Part shown: positions 61,710-64,000 of the stretch, piece after piece
Layout: each line of letters starts with the position of its first letter
Numbering within the stretch: the stretch's first letter is position 1
NCBI GenBank assembly: GCA_963664605.1
Contig: OY761536.1
Coordinates: 1,302,001 to 1,366,000, forward strand
Source: JAHOYW01 sp963664605
Lineage (GTDB): Bacteria; Verrucomicrobiota; Lentisphaeria; Victivallales; Victivallaceae
Length of the DNA stretch: 64,000 nt
Direction: 5' to 3'
Position numbers and translations under genes: made by a program
Notes under the pieces: generated by a model
The model's input: only the letters and a program-made list of their open reading frames with translations
What the model was told of the DNA's origin: nothing
Databases searched by the model: none

Positions 61710-62180
61710 TTATTTGACTTTATAATCATATTCTTTTATGCTTACTACGAAATCTTTACATCTCGGAGTCGGGCCGATGGACTGGATACGTTTTGTTTCG
61801 CCCGGGATCAAGTCAAGCTCTTTCCAGACACTGCTTGCAGTCTGTACTTCCATGCCGTTATCATCCATCCAGTTGAAACGATAAGAAACTTTATAAGGAT
61901 TTTCGCCGGTTATATGGCTCCACATTTCAGAGAAAAAACCTACCCGGTTGCTGCGGAGAGTTACCTGTGCTTGAGTTAAGCCGCTGGGTAAGGTAGTTTT
62001 GCTGATATTGTCAATAAGTAAACGTGAACGAAGATAGCCGTCCGTTGATATATTTTTGCTTTTGACGTAATTTCTTTTAAACGATTTTTGTTCATTCTCC
62101 ACAGTGTTTACTGTATTCTGACATCCCGAGCAGATTACAACAACTGTGGCGGTTAACATGGCGTAAACTGATTTTTTCAT
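61710..62180 (-). CDS. YcfL-like (DUF1425) lipoprotein
   Basis: This 156-residue lipoprotein has a signal peptide with lipobox 'VICSGC' (Cys20) and a small beta domain of the YcfL/DUF1425 type: 'LRSRLLIDNISKTTLPSGLTQ' followed by 'AQVTLRSNRVGFFSEMWSHITG', 'YKVSYRFNWMDDNGMEV' and 'LIPGETKRIQSIGPTPRCKDF'. The domain is Ig-like and typical of periplasmic proteins. In E. coli ycfL stands directly before lpoB, and the same order occurs here, with a 17-base gap. Its molecular role is unknown; the conserved pairing suggests help in LpoB function or cell-wall synthesis. Confidence 0.82.
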   Translation of the reverse strand: MKKSVYAMLTATVVVICSGCQNTVNTVENEQKSFKRNYVKSKNISTDGYLRSRLLIDNISKTTLPSGLTQAQVTLRSNRVGFFSEMWSHITGENPYKVSYRFNWMDDNGMEVQTASSVWKELDLIPGETKRIQSIGPTPRCKDFVVSIKEYDYKVK

Positions 62181-62202
62181 GGTTTTTCCATCCTGTTTTA
62201 AT

Positions 62203-63696
62203 TTATTTCAATTGGAAATTTTTAAGCGAAATTATTTTTTTATTTAGTCCGCGTATATAAATTATAACTAAACTGGCTCCTTTTTGCAAGTCAATTGGTA
62301 TCTCTTTTTCTGATTTACCATCCGGTACTTTTAGTTTTATCTTACGGTCCCTGGGAATTGGGAAATGGCTTATCTGGTATTCCCCGGGTAAAGTTTCCCA
62401 GCAGCGGGTGTCAGCGGTGTTGAATAAGTATTTATATAAGCCGGTAGCGCTGTAGGCGAGCAGGCCCGCCGCCGCCCCCTGCTGGTTAGCTACCTGTACT
62501 GCGACCATTGATGCCGTTTCCTTGACCAGGTAAGATATTACCAGCCGGGTTATCATGGTAGGCAGGCGCTTGTGATATTCCTCGGCGACAACCGAGTCCA
62601 TATCAACGAGCTGGACAGTTTTATAAAGTTTACCGCCACTGGATATAGTGATATTCTTTATAGAGCGCTTAGAATATTCATATTGCGGAAAGGCGATCCC
62701 GGTATAACCAACGTAGGGCAGTACAAGCTGGATTTTAGTTTGTTTTAGAGCTGGAGCGCGCCCGTTGGCAAATATTACGAAAACAATGTTATCTTTGAGT
62801 GAATAATTCCATGAAGGGACTTTTTTAAGTTTTTTCGGGACATAGGAGCCGATTATTCTTGAACAGGTTACATAATCCCGGTTAGTTATAGGATTGTTTT
62901 GATTCATGCGGTAGAGATTACGGAAGTCGACAAAAGCTTCACTATAATTATTTTCGCTGAGATAAGCAATTGCGGACATATAAGTCGCAAAAGGATTCAT
63001 CAAATTACCATATGCTTTTTCAGCTTTTGCCGCTGAAGCCTCGTAAGCTTTTTTTACATCCGGATTTTTCAACAGCATATCAAAGTTAACATTACCGTCT
63101 TTTTCTTTTTTAGCCAGCTTCTGACCTTGAGAAATATTTTTTCTATTTGCTTCTTCGGTTATCTTTCGCTGGCGTTCGATTTCATCAGAGAACTGTTTCT
63201 CGATTCTTTTCTGGACATCCCGCATTCTGCGCATTTCCACCCTTGCCGAATCCGGTTCTTTCAGGGCCAGGTAAACCATAGCTTTATAGATATTCAGTAG
63301 GATTCTGTCGCAATACAATCCTTTGTATGGGATAGCGGTGGGGTTGGTTACAGCTGAACCGGTTTCCGCTCCGGAGCCCCGGGCGTTAATACTTGCGCGT
63401 TCATCGAAATCGTTGATTTTATTTTCAGCCGCTTCAAAATCTTTCAAGCTGTTTGCGTAATCCCCTGAGTCAAATTTTATTAATCCTGACTCCAGAAACC
63501 ACATTACCGAATCCCCGGTATCTTTATGGTCTTCGCATTCTTCAGATACGATTTGAGTGGCTTTTTTAAGGTCACCTGTTTTATAGGCAGTAGTCAGTCC
63601 TTTTTTCTGCTTGTGCGCATCAATAATTGATGTGCACCCGCACAGAACGACTAATGCCGTAAAAACAAAAGATATACTACAAAAATGTCTTAGCAT
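62203..63696 (-). CDS. COG3014-like lipoprotein
   Basis: This 497-residue protein is an outer-membrane lipoprotein candidate: from ATG 63696 it starts with a signal peptide and lipobox 'VVLCGC' (Cys21). The N-terminal half reads as TPR-like helices ('AYKTGDLKKATQIVSEECED', 'LIKFDSGDYANSLKDFEAAE' and 'MVYLALKEPDSARVEMRRMR'), then a charged coiled coil (about residues 170-220), a further TPR-like stretch and a C-terminal beta-rich domain with a short hydrophobic Ala/Gly-rich segment ('GAAAGLLAYSATGLYKYLF'). It matches what is known as COG3014. An upstream in-frame ATG at 63780 lacks a signal peptide and would overlap the preceding gene. It stands 22 bases before the YcfL-like gene. Confidence 0.82.
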   Translation of the reverse strand: MLRHFCSISFVFTALVVLCGCTSIIDAHKQKKGLTTAYKTGDLKKATQIVSEECEDHKDTGDSVMWFLESGLIKFDSGDYANSLKDFEAAENKINDFDERASINARGSGAETGSAVTNPTAIPYKGLYCDRILLNIYKAMVYLALKEPDSARVEMRRMRDVQKRIEKQFSDEIERQRKITEEANRKNISQGQKLAKKEKDGNVNFDMLLKNPDVKKAYEASAAKAEKAYGNLMNPFATYMSAIAYLSENNYSEAFVDFRNLYRMNQNNPITNRDYVTCSRIIGSYVPKKLKKVPSWNYSLKDNIVFVIFANGRAPALKQTKIQLVLPYVGYTGIAFPQYEYSKRSIKNITISSGGKLYKTVQLVDMDSVVAEEYHKRLPTMITRLVISYLVKETASMVAVQVANQQGAAAGLLAYSATGLYKYLFNTADTRCWETLPGEYQISHFPIPRDRKIKLKVPDGKSEKEIPIDLQKGASLVIIYIRGLNKKIISLKNFQLK

Positions 63697-63697
63697 C

Positions 63698-64000
63698 TTA
63701 CCAACCAGGCGTTGCCCTGGGATATGCTGGAGCCGCGGTTGTCTGGACATCCTTCTTACGGCAGATGGCTCCGGTTGCAACTTTGCCTCCGCCTGTAATT
63801 ATTTTACCGCTGCTGAATTTGGGATTTACAGCAGTTATTTTTATTGTCCCGGCTTCTTCTTCGCTTGCACCAAGGACTTCGCCGGTATCAGGATCAGTAA
63901 CAGTCTGTCCCTGATTGAACACTGTATAAACTTGTCCGGCTTCGATTCCAGCGCCTCTGCCGCGGTTCAACATTACTGAGTCACCATTTACTGAGGCTAT
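63698..64000 (-). CDS. CsgG/FlgT-like protein, C-terminal part only
   Basis: The frame is open past the window edge (codons before the in-frame ATG at 63973 read IASVNGDSV), so only the last 101 codons are seen. They contain a pattern typical of FlgT C-terminal or CsgG-associated domains: 'NGDSVMLNRGRGAGIEAGQV', 'YTVFNQGQTVTDPDTGEVLG', 'EEEAGTIKITAVNPKFSSGK', that is, a small beta-barrel with a 'DPDTGEVLG' turn. In other Gram-negative bacteria a CsgG-type lipoprotein accompanies COG3014, YcfL and LpoB genes. The stop codon is 1 base before the COG3014 start, so the four genes form one operon. Identity of the missing N-terminal part is inferred. Confidence 0.65.
   Translation of the reverse strand: MASVNGDSVMLNRGRGAGIEAGQVYTVFNQGQTVTDPDTGEVLGASEEEAGTIKITAVNPKFSSGKIITGGGKVATGAICRKKDVQTTAAPAYPRATPGW

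Overview
The window looks like chromosomal DNA of a Gram-negative bacterium of the PVC group, most plausibly Lentisphaerota. This is inferred from gene content: two AraC-type regulators, one beside a Gfo/Idh dehydrogenase and sugar-phosphate-isomerase pair; many outer-membrane lipoproteins; and a giant beta-helix protein starting with a LEPR-XLL-like motif and DUF4347 domains. No rRNA, tRNA, CRISPR array, insertion sequence or phage gene was seen. No marker gene settles the phylum.

Layout. 1-7.4 kb: a truncated AraC regulator; an operon of a secreted protein, a YgiQ-type radical SAM protein and a D-threonine aldolase; a helical protein of unknown role; guaB; a YjbQ-family protein and folB. 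7.5-37.3 kb: a two-gene unit of a TolC-like lipoprotein followed by one 28-kb gene (9,347 codons), probably a surface adhesin exported by a type I-like route. 37.8-39.7 kb: leuC-leuD. 39.8-42.5 kb: Gfo/Idh oxidoreductase, TIM-barrel isomerase and a divergent AraC regulator. 42.7-44.3 kb: a ydaO-type (c-di-AMP) riboswitch in front of a TrkH/KtrB potassium channel subunit. 44.5-47.4 kb: an orphan oligopeptide ABC ATPase, a flavin-reductase-like protein and a beta-propeller-like protein. 47.4-51.7 kb: a membrane-anchored C26 amidotransferase-like protein paired with an ATP-grasp ligase, an SDR, and argH. 51.8-59.3 kb: a compact six-gene operon for glucosylglycerate-type compatible solutes (degenerate M20 peptidase-like protein, GpgS, two GT4 glycosyltransferases, a HAD protein, a GH13_18 phosphorylase). 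59.5-61.0 kb: a DEAD-box helicase. 61.1-64.0 kb: LpoB, a YcfL-like lipoprotein, a COG3014 lipoprotein and the end of a CsgG/FlgT-like protein, cut by the window edge.

The most notable points are: (1) the giant protein is two co-linear, diverged copies of a block of about 4,500 residues, each with its own private insertions, including a seven-repeat FG-GAP propeller; (2) the solute operon carries two members whose catalytic motifs are altered (a HAD with DxYGT and an M20-like protein lacking the usual Glu-Glu and other ligands) behind a helically phased tandem-repeat operator; (3) potassium uptake appears controlled by a c-di-AMP riboswitch with a possible Shine-Dalgarno-sequestering stem. Osmotic control therefore appears twice, through potassium and through an organic solute.
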